A DNA stretch of 64,000 bases from Motilibacter deserti (GTDB lineage: Bacteria > Actinomycetota > Actinomycetes > Motilibacterales > Motilibacteraceae): the NCBI RefSeq assembly GCF_011250635.1, contig NZ_JAANNP010000002.1, forward strand, positions 604,289-668,288, given 5' to 3'. A model generated the notes under the pieces. That model ran no database searches and was not told the DNA's origin. It saw nothing but the letters and a program-made list of their open reading frames with translations. The position numbers and the translations under genes are program-made. This document shows positions 17,592 to 26,819 of the stretch, piece after piece. Numbering within the stretch: position 1 is the first letter of the stretch; each line of letters opens with the position of its first letter.

Positions 17592-18710
17592 GTGACCAAC
17601 GACGAGCTCGCGAGCCTCGACGCGCAGACCCGCCAGGCGCTGGACGCCTACGGCTTCGACGCCGACCAGTTCCGCCGGCTGCAGGCCATGGTGGCGGAGG
17701 GGGCGCTGTCGCCGGAGACCAACGCCGTGACCGGCGGAGTGGAGTCGTCCCGCCCGGAGGACATCACCCGCCTCCCGGCACCGGGGGACGCCGGCTACGA
17801 GGAGGCGCACGCGACCGGCCTCGAGCTGCTCCGCTCGGGCACCGTCGCGTCCGTCGTGCTCAACGGCGGGATGGCGACCCGGTTCGGCGGCGTCGTCAAG
17901 GGCGTGGTCGAGGCGATCGACGGCAGGAGCTTCCTCGAGCTCAAGCTCGCCCAGGCGCACGCGATCGGAGCGGCCCTCGCCGCTCCCGCCCACGTCGCCG
18001 TCATGAACAGCTACGCCACCGACGCCACGACCCGCGAGTTCGTCGCCGGCCTCGACCTACCCGAGCCGCTCTACTTCAGCCAGTACGTCTCGCTGCGCCT
18101 CGAGGCGGACGGCTCGCTGTTCCGCGACGCCGACGGCCGCCCGTCGCTCTACAGCCCCGGCCACGGCGACTTCCTGCTCGCGTTCCGCCGCTCCGGTGTA
18201 CTGCACGAGCTGCAGGACCGCGGCGTGCAGTACGTGACGGTCTCCAACGTGGACAACCTGCCCGCCCGGCTCGACCCCGTCGTGCTCGGCGTCCACATGC
18301 TGCAGGGCAAGCCCATGACCGCCGAGGTCGTGCAGAACAAGGGCGACGTCGGCGGCTCTCCGGCCCGCGTCGACGGGCGCCTGCAGATCGTCGAGGGCAT
18401 GCGCTTCCCGGCAGGCTTCGACGCCAGCAAGCTCCCGTTCACCAACGTCAACACCGTCACGTTCGACCTCGAGGCGCTCGACCAGGACTTCGAGCTGACG
18501 TGGCTCTACGTCGAGAAGCAGGTCGAAGGCCGGACGGCCGTCCAGCTCGAGCGGCTCTACCACGAGGCATCCGCCTTCCTGGACACGACGTACCTCGAGG
18601 TCCCGGCCGTCGGGCCGCGTGGGCGCTTCCTGCCGATCAAGACCCCGGCCGACCTCGAGGCCGCGCAGGGCCCGCTGCGGGAGCTGATCGACCGGCCGCC
18701 GCTGTCCTGA
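17592..18710 (+). CDS. UDPGP-family nucleotidyltransferase (UTP-glucose-1-phosphate or UDP-GlcNAc pyrophosphorylase type)
   Basis: 372 residues starting at GTG 17592 with GGGGA just ahead. The uridyl-binding loop is VLNGGMATRFGGVVKG (near 93-108), matching the LxGGxGTRxGxxxPK-type loop of the eukaryote-like UDPGP group rather than GalU. VSNVDNL carries the metal-binding Asp region, and KGDVGG and VNTVTFDLEAL are typical later motifs. The reaction joins UTP and a sugar-1-phosphate to give UDP-sugar and pyrophosphate in the cytoplasm. UDP-GlcNAc or UDP-glucose both fit; the amino-sugar genes nearby make UDP-GlcNAc attractive, but that is inference. Confidence 0.85.
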   Translation: MTNDELASLDAQTRQALDAYGFDADQFRRLQAMVAEGALSPETNAVTGGVESSRPEDITRLPAPGDAGYEEAHATGLELLRSGTVASVVLNGGMATRFGGVVKGVVEAIDGRSFLELKLAQAHAIGAALAAPAHVAVMNSYATDATTREFVAGLDLPEPLYFSQYVSLRLEADGSLFRDADGRPSLYSPGHGDFLLAFRRSGVLHELQDRGVQYVTVSNVDNLPARLDPVVLGVHMLQGKPMTAEVVQNKGDVGGSPARVDGRLQIVEGMRFPAGFDASKLPFTNVNTVTFDLEALDQDFELTWLYVEKQVEGRTAVQLERLYHEASAFLDTTYLEVPAVGPRGRFLPIKTPADLEAAQGPLRELIDRPPLS

Positions 18711-18774
18711 TCGGTCGCCCTCAGGCTCCACGTCCGGTCCGCCAGCGGTGCTTAGGGCCAGCGTGCCGGCAGGG

Positions 18775-21167
18775 TCACCACAGCTGGTCGGGCAACGGCG
18801 TCACCCCTCGGATCCCGTCGAGCGTGAAGAGATGGCCCTCCGGGTCGCCGTCGACATAGCCGCCCACGGCATCGCTCCGGACCAGTTGCAGGTCCCGGAC
18901 GACGAGGGTCTCGCGCTCGCCGAAGTCGTCGACGTAGTCCAGCAGCACCGGAGTGCCGCTGGCCACCGCCGCGAGCAGGGCCTCCAGGCCGTCTAGGCCG
19001 AGGCTCGCGGCCGGCGGGTCGCCGTCGCTGCGTCCGACCGCGAGCGGGTCCTGCTGCGGCGCGTTCAGCAGTGTGTGCGCCAGCTCGGCCGGCGACGGGG
19101 GTGCGGGTGCGGCGCTGCTGCTTCTCCCGCGCGTCCGGCGCCACGCGGGCCGGGGCCGCCGCGACCCAGTGACGGCGCGCGCTGCTGCACCGGCCGCTCG
19201 ACGACGACCTCGCCGCTCTCGGACTGGCGGACCGGTGCGTACCCCGCCGCCCGCAGCAGGGCCACCGTCTCCTCGACGGGCTTCGCGCTCGCCAGCACCG
19301 TCGGCGCGAGCAGCCGCGGCTGCAGGGCGGCCAGCCCCTGCGTACGCGAGACCTCGGCCAGCAGCGCCACGTCGTCCGAGACGACGCAGCTGGCCACCGG
19401 GGCCACCCGCAGCCGGCCGTGCCGTCGGGCGACGTCGTGGATCAGGTACGTCAACGGCTGGGGCAGCGGGGTCCGCGCGGCCACGACGCCCAGCCGGCGC
19501 TCGAGCTCGTCGGCGGTCGTGCCGGCGTCGAAGGCCCGGCGGACGGACGCAGCGGAGAAGCGCCAGACCGTGGCCCCACCACGCGCCTCGACGTCCGCCG
19601 CGCTGCCGAGCAGCTCGGCCAGGCCAGGGTCCGGCGGCCCCGTCACGACGGCGGTCAGGTCGGCCTGGAACGTCGCCGTCGAGGCGGCTGGCGGCAGAAG
19701 CGCAGTGCACGCATCGCGCAGCGCCTCCCGCGCGCCCGTCTCGTCGGCCAGCACGAGTGCGCGGCCGATGGGGGAGGCGGCGTCGAGCGCGACGACGCCG
19801 AGCCGTCGGGCCTCGTGCCAGACCGCCTCGACGTGCGGGTCGGACTGCGGCACGTAGGCCAGCGGCCGCTGCCAGGCCACGCTCGCAGCGACCGCCGGCA
19901 ACGACGCCGTGGCCTTCCCTTCGGGCAGCGCCGCGAGGGCACGGATGAGTGCGGCGCGCAGCGGGCGTACGCCCACCTGCTCGTGCCGGTAGCCGAGTGG
20001 CGCGGTCTTCGGCTCGTCCTCGCCCACGTGGCCGGGCGACCACGGCAGTGCCCACCACGCCGCGACGAGCTCCGCGTGCCGGTCACCCGGCCCCAGCGCC
20101 CGCCACTCGTCGAACGTCGGCGTCGGCAGCACGGCGTCCTGCGCGCTCACGAGACCGGCCGCCTGCGCGACGGTGAGCGCGAACGCGAGGTCCTCCTCGC
20201 TCCACCCGATCGCCTTGGCGAGCCGCCGGGTCTCGCGGACGCCGATGCCGCCGGCCTTCAACGTTGCGGCTGGAGCAGCCGACAGGCTCTCGAGAGTCGT
20301 CGCCAGACCGTCGAGGAACCCTGCCGCTGCGCTGCCCGCCTCTCCGGCGACCCGCTGCGGCTCGACCGGTTGCACCGGGGCGTCCGGGGGACGCGGCGGC
20401 AGCGTGACCCGGAACGAGGGGTCGCGCAGGGCGAGCACGGTCTCCCGGGCCATCACCGCCGCGGACCAGTCGAGCCGGCGCAGCAGGCCGCGGTCGAGCA
20501 GCCACTGCTCGGCCGACTGGGCCCCCCTCGAGCGAGCGGGCCATCCCGACCAGCTCTCGGCCTCGACGACGGGGTTGCCGTAGACCAGCTCGTCGAGGAG
20601 CTTCTGCACCGGCAGCGGCGTGCGGCCGACGAGTGGGCCGAGCAGGTCACGACTGCTCAAGGCGCCGGTCAGGGACTGCAGGCGCTCGGCCTTGCGAGTC
20701 GGCACGCCCAGGCCCAGCGCCGTCAGCCGTTGGCCGAGCTGTTCGCTCGTCAGTGCGGCGAGGAGGTCGGCGAGGTCGGGGCCGAGCCCGATCGGCATAG
20801 GCCAGAGGTGGCGCAGCCCCTCGCTCAGCCGGATCCGGCCGCCCGCCCGCCACGCCAGTGCGGAGCGCCGCAGCTACTCGAACGCCTCGTCCGCGCGCGT
20901 CGCGTCCGGCGTGCCCGGGTCTCCCACCAGGACGAGCTCCCCGGCGTCGGCTCCGTCGCCGATCCCCTGCACCACCTCCGCCAGCGCGAGCGTCGCCGCG
21001 TCGAGCTGGGCCAGGGCGAGGGCCGTCGACGGCGAGGACGCCAGCCGGGCGGCGAGGAGCGGGATGGAGGCAGGGACGGGGTCGGCCGTCGCGTCGGGCC
21101 GCCGGGTGAGAACTCCCGCGAGCTCGGCCTCGGACAGCGTGCCGAGGTACGCCTGCAGGTCCCGCAT
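18775..21167 (-). pseudogene. Helicase-associated (XPB/Ssl2-like C-terminal domain) protein, interrupted
   Basis: The N-terminus starts at 21167 (MRDLQAYLGTLSEAELAGVL), typical of the actinobacterial 'helicase C-terminal domain-containing' family. An in-frame TAG at 20874-20876 interrupts it after DEAFE. The same frame continues directly (LRRSALAWRAGGRI, then MPIGLGPDLADLL at 20798). It stays open to about 19100, where the frame is lost in a low-complexity stretch. The conserved C-terminus continues in another frame from about 19085 (PAELAHTLLNAPQQ) to 18775 (LDYVDDFGERET, FTLDGIRGVTPL). Two lesions in an otherwise well-kept 790-codon gene mean recent decay or sequencing error. Confidence 0.72.
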
Positions 21168-21321
21168 CGGGCCACCCTACGATCGGCCCGGCCTCGCCCT
21201 CCGGCGCGATCCACAGAAGCGAGCAACGGTTGACGCATCCCGTCCCGGTGCAGCAGCGTTGCCCGCGGCCTGACATCGCCGGACAACCGGGGGCGAAGGC
21301 CGCGTCTCGCGGAGGTGCCAC

Positions 21322-24099
21322 GTGACCCGTACACCCGCCCGGCTGCTGCCGGCCCTGCTCTCTCTCGCGCTGGCGGTGCTCCTGCTCCCCGCGCTGTCCA
21401 CGGCGCCGGCCCAGGCCGTCCCACCGGTGGACGCTGCGCTGGACGTGATCCCACGTCCGCAGAGCGCGGTCGCGACGGGCGGGTCGGCCACGCTGCCGGC
21501 GGTCGTCGGGCTGGTCGCGGCGCCGTCGGCGGATCCGGCCGCCCTGGCCCAGCTGAAGGACCTGCTCGGCCGACAGGGCGTCAGCACGCGCGACGGGGCC
21601 ATGACCGGCCGCGACGGGGTGACCTTCTACCTGGACGGGCCGGGTGCCGGCGCCGCCCTGCAGCGCATGGGCACCCAGGGGCCTGCGGGCCTGCCATCCG
21701 GCGGGTACGTCCTCGCGTCCGGGCGCGACGGCAAGGGCTGGTCGGTCGTCCTCGCGGGAGTCGACGCCGACGGCACGTTCCATGCCGTCCAGACGCTCGA
21801 ACAGCTCCTTCCGGCCGCCGCCGGCACGACGCGCACCCGGCTGCGGGGCGTGACGATCCGCGACTGGCCGGGCTTCGGCACGCGCGGCGTGATCGAGGGC
21901 TTCTACGGCGCGCCCTGGTCGCCGGAGGACCGGCTCCGCCAGCTGGAGGCGTACGGCGACCTGAAGCTCGGTACCTACGTCTACGCGCCGAAGGACGACC
22001 CGTACCACCGCGAGCGGTGGCGCGACCCGTACCCGTCGGACCAGCTCGCGCAGCTGGGCCAGCTCGTCACGACGGCGCGCGACAACCACGTCGACCTGGT
22101 CTTCGCCGTCTCGCCGGGCCAGTCGATCTGCTACACCTCCGAGGCCGACATCTCCGCGCTGTACGCGAAGGCGGAGGCGGTCTACGGCCTCGGCGTGCGC
22201 GACTTCGCGCTCTTCTTCGACGACATCTCCACTTCGCTGAACTGCGCTTCGGACCAGCAGCGGTTCGGCGCGGACGCCTCGCCCGCGGCGGCCGCCCAGG
22301 CGTACCTGCTCGACCGTTTCCAGCGTGAGTTCCTCGCCGCGCACGCGGGCAGCGGGCCGCTGCAGACCGTCCCGACCGAGTACTCCGGCCTCGGCGCCTC
22401 CGCCTACAAGTCGCGGTTCGCGGCCCTCGTGCCCGCCGGCGTCAACGTCTACTGGACCGGCTCCGACGTCGTCGCGCCGACCGTCACCGCGGCGCAGACC
22501 CAGCAGGCCAGGACGCTCTACGGCAGCCACCCGCTGCTGCTGTGGGACAACTACCCGGTCAACGACTACTCCGAGGACCGGCTCTACCTCGGCCCGCTCG
22601 TCGGCCGCGCCCCGGACCTGCCCGCGGCCGGCCTCGACGGCGTGATCGCGAACCCGATGGTGCAGGCCGAGCCGTCACTGCTGCCCCTCGCCACGACCGC
22701 GGACTACGCCTGGAACCCCGCGGCCTACGACCCCGACGCCTCGCAGGCCCGCGCAGCCCGCTACCTCGCCGGCGACGCGGCCGATGCGCTGCTCACGTTC
22801 GCCGACGTCAACCGCAGCTCGCCGTTGGGACAGGCCGAGGCGCCGCGGCTCGCCACGCTGATCGCGGCGTTCGAGGCCGAGCTCGACGCCGGGACGCTCA
22901 CGTCGAGCACGACGCGCCGGCTGGAGGACGCGTTCGAGGAGCTGCAGAAGGCGCCCGGAATCCTGCGCGAGAACGCGCAGACGCAGAGGTTCGCCGAGCA
23001 GGCCGACCTCTGGCTGCGAGAGGCGGAGGCGCTCGGCCGGGCCGGGGCGGCCGCGGCGGGCTCGCTCTATGCCCAGTCCCGCGGGCACGAGACGTCGGCG
23101 TGGAACGACCGAGCCGCCCTCGAGGAGGCGCTCGCCGAGTCGATCGAGCTGCGGCCGACGGTGGGCTACGGGGTGCTCGACACCTTCCTGCGCCGGGCGC
23201 AGCAGGCCAGCACGGTCGTCACGCTCTCGTCGCCGGCGGCGGGGACGACGTTGACGCCGGGCAGCGACGTCGTGCTGACGGCAGGCATTGCGTCCGGCTC
23301 GGCGGGTGTTGCGGCGGTGCGGTTCTACGTCGGCGGCCGCCTCGTCGGCACCGCGACGGGCGCGCCGTGGCAGGTCACGTGGACCGACGTCCCGCGCGGC
23401 GTCGCGCAGGTCGTCGTCGAGGCCGAGGACGCCTCCGGCCGTCGCATCGCGTCGACACCGGTGGACCTCACCGTGGGCGTACCCGATCGGGCGCTGCTCC
23501 TCATCGGCATGGACGCGCCGACCAGCAACCCCGAGGGGACGGTGGGCGAGCAGGCCGTCGTCTCGCGGCTGGCGCGGCTCGGCCTTGCGACCGACATCCG
23601 GATCGCCGCGAGCACGACGACGGCTGACGCGAACGGCTATTCGCTGATCGTGGTCTCGTCCACGGTCGCCTCCTCTGCCGTCGGCACGAAGTTCCGCGAC
23701 CTCGCGATCCCGGTCGTGGCGTGGGAAGCGTTCGTGTTCGACGACTTCAGGATGACCACGAACCAGGGGGAGGAGTTCCGCCAGCAGACGATCGACGTCG
23801 TGCCCGGCACCCCGCTGTCCGCCGGGCTCAGCGGGACCGTGGCCGTCTACCGCGCCCCCGGGCGCATCCGCTGGGGCGTGGTCGGACCCGGGGCCGTCGT
23901 CGCGGCGACCTACACCGGCATCCCGACACGTGCAACGCTCTTCGGGTACGCCGCCGGCGCGCCACTGGTCGACGGCAGCCCCGCTCCGGCCGCGCGGGTC
24001 GGCATGTTCCTCGGGGACGAGGCGCTCGACCCGGGGCTGGCCAACGACGCGACTCTCGCACTCTTCGACCGCTCGGTGACGTGGGCGCTCGGGAGGTGA
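21322..24099 (+). CDS. Secreted GH84 beta-N-acetylglucosaminidase (hyaluronidase-like) with Ig-like and C-terminal domains
   Basis: 925 residues. GTG at 21322 follows GGAGG by 6 nt, and a Sec signal ends near residue 33 (APAQAVPP). Residues about 40-170 resemble the N-terminal GH20b/84 helper domain. The GH84 barrel follows: GVIEGFYGAPWSPEDR, YAPKDDPYHRERWR, and the catalytic Asp pair in FFDDIS near residue 298. The spectrin-like helical part extends to about 625. A Big_9-type Ig domain (about 628-715) and a C-terminal region with ALLLIGMDAP and VVAWEAF, similar to hydrolase-associated Rossmann folds, complete it. The enzyme removes terminal GlcNAc or cuts hyaluronan outside the cell. Its stop overlaps the nagA start, linking release and use of GlcNAc. 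Confidence 0.9.
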   Translation: MTRTPARLLPALLSLALAVLLLPALSTAPAQAVPPVDAALDVIPRPQSAVATGGSATLPAVVGLVAAPSADPAALAQLKDLLGRQGVSTRDGAMTGRDGVTFYLDGPGAGAALQRMGTQGPAGLPSGGYVLASGRDGKGWSVVLAGVDADGTFHAVQTLEQLLPAAAGTTRTRLRGVTIRDWPGFGTRGVIEGFYGAPWSPEDRLRQLEAYGDLKLGTYVYAPKDDPYHRERWRDPYPSDQLAQLGQLVTTARDNHVDLVFAVSPGQSICYTSEADISALYAKAEAVYGLGVRDFALFFDDISTSLNCASDQQRFGADASPAAAAQAYLLDRFQREFLAAHAGSGPLQTVPTEYSGLGASAYKSRFAALVPAGVNVYWTGSDVVAPTVTAAQTQQARTLYGSHPLLLWDNYPVNDYSEDRLYLGPLVGRAPDLPAAGLDGVIANPMVQAEPSLLPLATTADYAWNPAAYDPDASQARAARYLAGDAADALLTFADVNRSSPLGQAEAPRLATLIAAFEAELDAGTLTSSTTRRLEDAFEELQKAPGILRENAQTQRFAEQADLWLREAEALGRAGAAAAGSLYAQSRGHETSAWNDRAALEEALAESIELRPTVGYGVLDTFLRRAQQASTVVTLSSPAAGTTLTPGSDVVLTAGIASGSAGVAAVRFYVGGRLVGTATGAPWQVTWTDVPRGVAQVVVEAEDASGRRIASTPVDLTVGVPDRALLLIGMDAPTSNPEGTVGEQAVVSRLARLGLATDIRIAASTTTADANGYSLIVVSSTVASSAVGTKFRDLAIPVVAWEAFVFDDFRMTTNQGEEFRQQTIDVVPGTPLSAGLSGTVAVYRAPGRIRWGVVGPGAVVAATYTGIPTRATLFGYAAGAPLVDGSPAPAARVGMFLGDEALDPGLANDATLALFDRSVTWALGR

Positions 24100-25274
24100 G
24101 CGACCCGCGCGAGTGGCTCGTCCTGTCGGCAGGCACGGTCGTGCTCGAGCGCGAGGCCGTGTCGCCCGGCTGGGTCGCGGTCGCGGGGGAGCGGATCGTG
24201 TCCGCCGGTCGCGGCGACCCACCGGCCGGGGCCGCGAGCTACGTCGACCTGCCCGGCCGGACGATCCTGCCCGGCTTCGTCGACCTGCACATGCACGGCG
24301 GCGACGGCGCCCAGGTCACGTCGCCCGACCCGGACGAGATCCTGCGGGCCGTGGCGTTCCACCGGTCCCGCGGCACGACGCGGACGCTCGCCAGCCTCGT
24401 CACGGACGACCTGGACAAGATGGCGGCCGCGCTCGAGGCGATCGCCGGCATCGTGCACGCCCAGGACGGGCTGGGCGCCGTGGTGGGCGCGCACCTCGAG
24501 GGGCCGTTCCTGAACCCGCGCAAGCGCGGCTCGCACGACCTCAGCTTCGTGCTCCCGCCGACCCTTCCCGCGCTGCGCAAGCTGCTGGACGCTGCGGACG
24601 GCACGGCGCGGGTCGTGACGATCGCCCCGGAGCTCGACGGGGCGACCGATCTGATCCGGGAGCTGGTACGCCGCGACATCGAGCCCGCCGTCGGCCACAC
24701 CGAGGCGGACCACGCCCAGACGAAGCAGGCCTTCGCCGAGGGCGCCCGGCTGATGACGCACCTGTTCAACGCGATGCCGCCGCTGCACCACCGGCAGCCC
24801 GGCCCGGCGGGCGCCGCACTCGCCGACCCGAACGTCGTCTGCGAGCTCATCAACGACGGCGTGCACGTCCACCCGGACCTCGTGCGGGTCGCGACGAGGA
24901 CCGCGGGCGTCGACCGGATCGCCTTCGTCACCGACGCCACGCCGGCCGCCGGCCGCAGCGACGGCGACTACTTCCTCGGCCCGGTCCCGATCCAAGCCCG
25001 CGGCGGGACGGTGACGCTGGCGGACGGCGGGCTGGCCGGGAGCGTGCTGACGATGGACCGCGCCGTCCGGCTCGCGGTGGCTACCGGCGGGCTGTCGCTC
25101 GTCGAGGCGTCGCGAGCGGCGAGCCTGACGCCGGCCCGGTTCCTCGGGATCGCGGACCAGGTCGGGAGCATCGCGCCGCGCAAGCTGGCGGACCTGGTCG
25201 TGCTGGATGCCGTGGGGGACGTGGAGGCGGTGCTGGCCGCGGGAACCGTCGTCGCCGGCCGGCTGCCGACGTGA
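24096..25274 (+). CDS. nagA: N-acetylglucosamine-6-phosphate deacetylase
   Basis: GTG at 24096 overlaps the GH84 stop as GTGA. The 392-residue amidohydrolase has all NagA landmarks: metal ligands in VDLHMHGG, Glu in HLEGPFLNPRKRG, GHTEAD, THLFNAMPPLHHR, and catalytic Asp in FVTDATPAAG. It converts GlcNAc-6-phosphate to glucosamine-6-phosphate and acetate in the cytoplasm. Coupling to an extracellular hexosaminidase supports use of released GlcNAc. A second, more divergent NagA lies at 34372-35484; this copy is the canonical one. Confidence 0.94.
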   Translation: MSDPREWLVLSAGTVVLEREAVSPGWVAVAGERIVSAGRGDPPAGAASYVDLPGRTILPGFVDLHMHGGDGAQVTSPDPDEILRAVAFHRSRGTTRTLASLVTDDLDKMAAALEAIAGIVHAQDGLGAVVGAHLEGPFLNPRKRGSHDLSFVLPPTLPALRKLLDAADGTARVVTIAPELDGATDLIRELVRRDIEPAVGHTEADHAQTKQAFAEGARLMTHLFNAMPPLHHRQPGPAGAALADPNVVCELINDGVHVHPDLVRVATRTAGVDRIAFVTDATPAAGRSDGDYFLGPVPIQARGGTVTLADGGLAGSVLTMDRAVRLAVATGGLSLVEASRAASLTPARFLGIADQVGSIAPRKLADLVVLDAVGDVEAVLAAGTVVAGRLPT

Positions 25275-25367
25275 CGGCGCAGGTCTTCGCGCCCAGCGGC
25301 GTCTGAGACCCTGGGCTCGCTCCACGCGGGGCCGTCTGGCAACCGCGGTGTCGCAGGAGGAGACGCG

Positions 25368-25916
25368 GTGCCATCCGATGCTCCGGTCACGCCAGGCGGC
25401 TCCACCGCAGCGATCGGGCCGTCGCCACGTGCTCTCGGGAACGTGCCCACCGGCGAGCTGCTGGCGGGCTACGCGGCGACGCTGGCCGAGCTGAGGGCCC
25501 GCGGGGTCCTCCGGACGGCGAACGCCCCCGCGGGCGACTACGGGGAGTGGCTCGTGGCGCGAGCCTTCGGCGTGGAGCTGGAGGCGAACTCCGCGAAGTC
25601 CTACGACCTCGTCCTCGATGACGGCCGCCGGGTCCAGGTGAAGACCAGGGTGGTGTCCGACCCGCCCCGCAACGGACAGCTCCAGACGTCGGTCTTCCGC
25701 AGCTGGGGGTTCGACCTCGCGGGCCTCGTGCTGCTGCGCGAGGAGGACTACCACGTCGTCCGCGCCGTGCTGTTGCCCCGGGACGTCGTGCAGCAGCGCG
25801 CCCGGCGCAGCGAGCACGTCAACGGGGCCTCGTTGCAGATGACCCCCGAGCTGCTCCGCGACCCGGCTGCCGAGGACGTGACGGAGCGGCTGCGCCAGGC
25901 GGCTCTGCGGGGGTGA
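25368..25916 (+). CDS. Restriction-endonuclease-fold (DUF6998-like) hypothetical protein
   Basis: 182 residues; GTG at 25368 has GGAGGAG upstream. The central segment YGEWLVARAFGVELE, then SYDLVLDDGRRVQVKTR, has the E...D-x(8-10)-QVK pattern of PD-(D/E)XK nuclease folds. The rest resembles the DUF6998 group often found alone or near defence genes. No methylase or helicase partner is adjacent. It may be a solitary nuclease-like protein, perhaps inactive. It converges on the Clp-N gene. Confidence 0.68.
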   Translation: MPSDAPVTPGGSTAAIGPSPRALGNVPTGELLAGYAATLAELRARGVLRTANAPAGDYGEWLVARAFGVELEANSAKSYDLVLDDGRRVQVKTRVVSDPPRNGQLQTSVFRSWGFDLAGLVLLREEDYHVVRAVLLPRDVVQQRARRSEHVNGASLQMTPELLRDPAAEDVTERLRQAALRG

Positions 25917-25950
25917 CCGCGCTGCGACGCGCCGCGGACGACTGACGGCG

Positions 25951-26463
25951 TCAGCCGCGCGCCTGACGGGCGAGCTTCTCCTCGCACGCAGCCCGCAGCG
26001 CCGCCCGGTCCACACCCAGCGCCTGCAGCACCCGCGGGAACGTGCCCCGCTCCTGCTCGCACGCCGCGGCGACGACGTGGGCGCCGAGCAGCCGGTCGGC
26101 GCCCGAGGACTGCTTGAGGGCCGTTGCCGCCCGGAAAGCCTGGTCCGCGGTGGCAGTGGCGCGGAACCCGCGCGGCCCGACGCGCCGCCCGGCGGCGACA
26201 TCGGGCTCCCGCACGGAGCCGTCGACGCCGACGGACACGAGGGCGTCCGCGTGCACCCGGGCCAGTGCCGCGCGGAGGGACGCGTCGGACACGCCGAACC
26301 CGACGAGCACGTCTGCGGCTGTGCCGTCCGGCAGCCCGAGCGCGGCGAGCACCAGGTGCTCCACGCCCGGCAGGTCGTCCCCGGCGGCCAGTGCCTCCTG
26401 CTCGGCGCCCGTGAGCAGGGCGTTGACCGTGCGGACGTCGGCGGCCTTGTCGCGAAAGCTCAT
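25951..26463 (-). CDS. Clp N-terminal (ClpR) domain protein
   Basis: 170 residues made of two Clp-N repeats: FRDKAADVRTVNALLTGAEQEALAAG with PGVEHLVLAALGL, then TADQAFRAATAL with LLGAHVVAAACEQE. No AAA+ domain follows, so it is a free-standing Clp-N protein of the kind that may bind substrates or adaptors for ClpC. Its ATG overlaps the stop of the upstream HTH gene by 4 nt, so the two are one operon controlled by the palindromic operators at 26716-26757. The role in proteolysis is inferred from the domain only. Confidence 0.85.
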   Translation of the reverse strand: MSFRDKAADVRTVNALLTGAEQEALAAGDDLPGVEHLVLAALGLPDGTAADVLVGFGVSDASLRAALARVHADALVSVGVDGSVREPDVAAGRRVGPRGFRATATADQAFRAATALKQSSGADRLLGAHVVAAACEQERGTFPRVLQALGVDRAALRAACEEKLARQARG

Positions 26464-26711
26464 TGCTTCTCCTTGCGGGATCGGGTCCGGGAGCGGGGCG
26501 ACGGTTCTGGCAGCAGCGGCGCGAACTTCTTGTGCGCGGCCTGCGCGCTGATGCCGAGCGTCTGGCCCACGTCGGCCCAGGTCCAGCCCGCGCCGATCGC
26601 GTGCACCACTGCGGCCGACTCGAGCTGGTTCGCCAGCCGGCGCAGCGCGAGCACGGCGGCCAGTGCGGCCTGCGTGTCGTCGACCGCCGGAACCTCGATC
26701 ACCTCCGCCAT
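26460..26711 (-). CDS. Small helix-turn-helix regulator of the Clp-N operon
   Basis: 83 residues. ATG at 26711 (MAEVIEVP) is chosen because a strong promoter ends 7 bp before it and an earlier ATG would lie inside the promoter. The centre, AIGAGWTWADVGQTLGISAQAAHKKFAPLL, is a clear helix-turn-helix of the kind paired with Clp-N proteins in actinobacteria. A basic tail (SPRSRTRSRKEKQ) follows. It probably represses its own operon through the two inverted repeats over its -35 and -10. Confidence 0.85.
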   Translation of the reverse strand: MAEVIEVPAVDDTQAALAAVLALRRLANQLESAAVVHAIGAGWTWADVGQTLGISAQAAHKKFAPLLPEPSPRSRTRSRKEKQ

Positions 26712-26715
26712 GGTT

Positions 26716-26757
26716 ATCAACCTAGGTTGATGAGCTTCTGCTGTCAACCGCAGTTGA
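26716..26757 (-). promoter_or_regulatory. Promoter with two palindromic operators, HTH/Clp-N operon
   Basis: On the minus strand TTGACA, 17 bp, TAGGTT lies 7 bp before the ATG, a near-ideal sigma-A promoter with a leaderless start. A perfect 16-bp palindrome, ATCAACCTAGGTTGAT (26716-26731), covers the -10. A second, TCAACCGCAGTTGA (26744-26757), covers the -35. Their centres are 27 bp apart. Both share TCAAC/GTTGA arms, so one protein, probably the HTH product, should bind both. Confidence 0.8.
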
Positions 26758-26764
26758 TAACAGG

Positions 26765-26799
26765 CGAGCCCCGCTGCCGAGGATCGGCAGCGGGGCTCG
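26765..26799 (-). terminator. Terminator hairpin at the end of the sugar importer operon
   Basis: CGAGCCCCGCTGCCG and CGGCAGCGGGGCTCG form a perfect 15-bp stem with a 5-nt loop, 21 nt after the permease stop. It separates the importer operon from the HTH promoter. Confidence 0.85.
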
Positions 26800-26819
26800 G
26801 GCGAGCCGGACGGGAGGGC

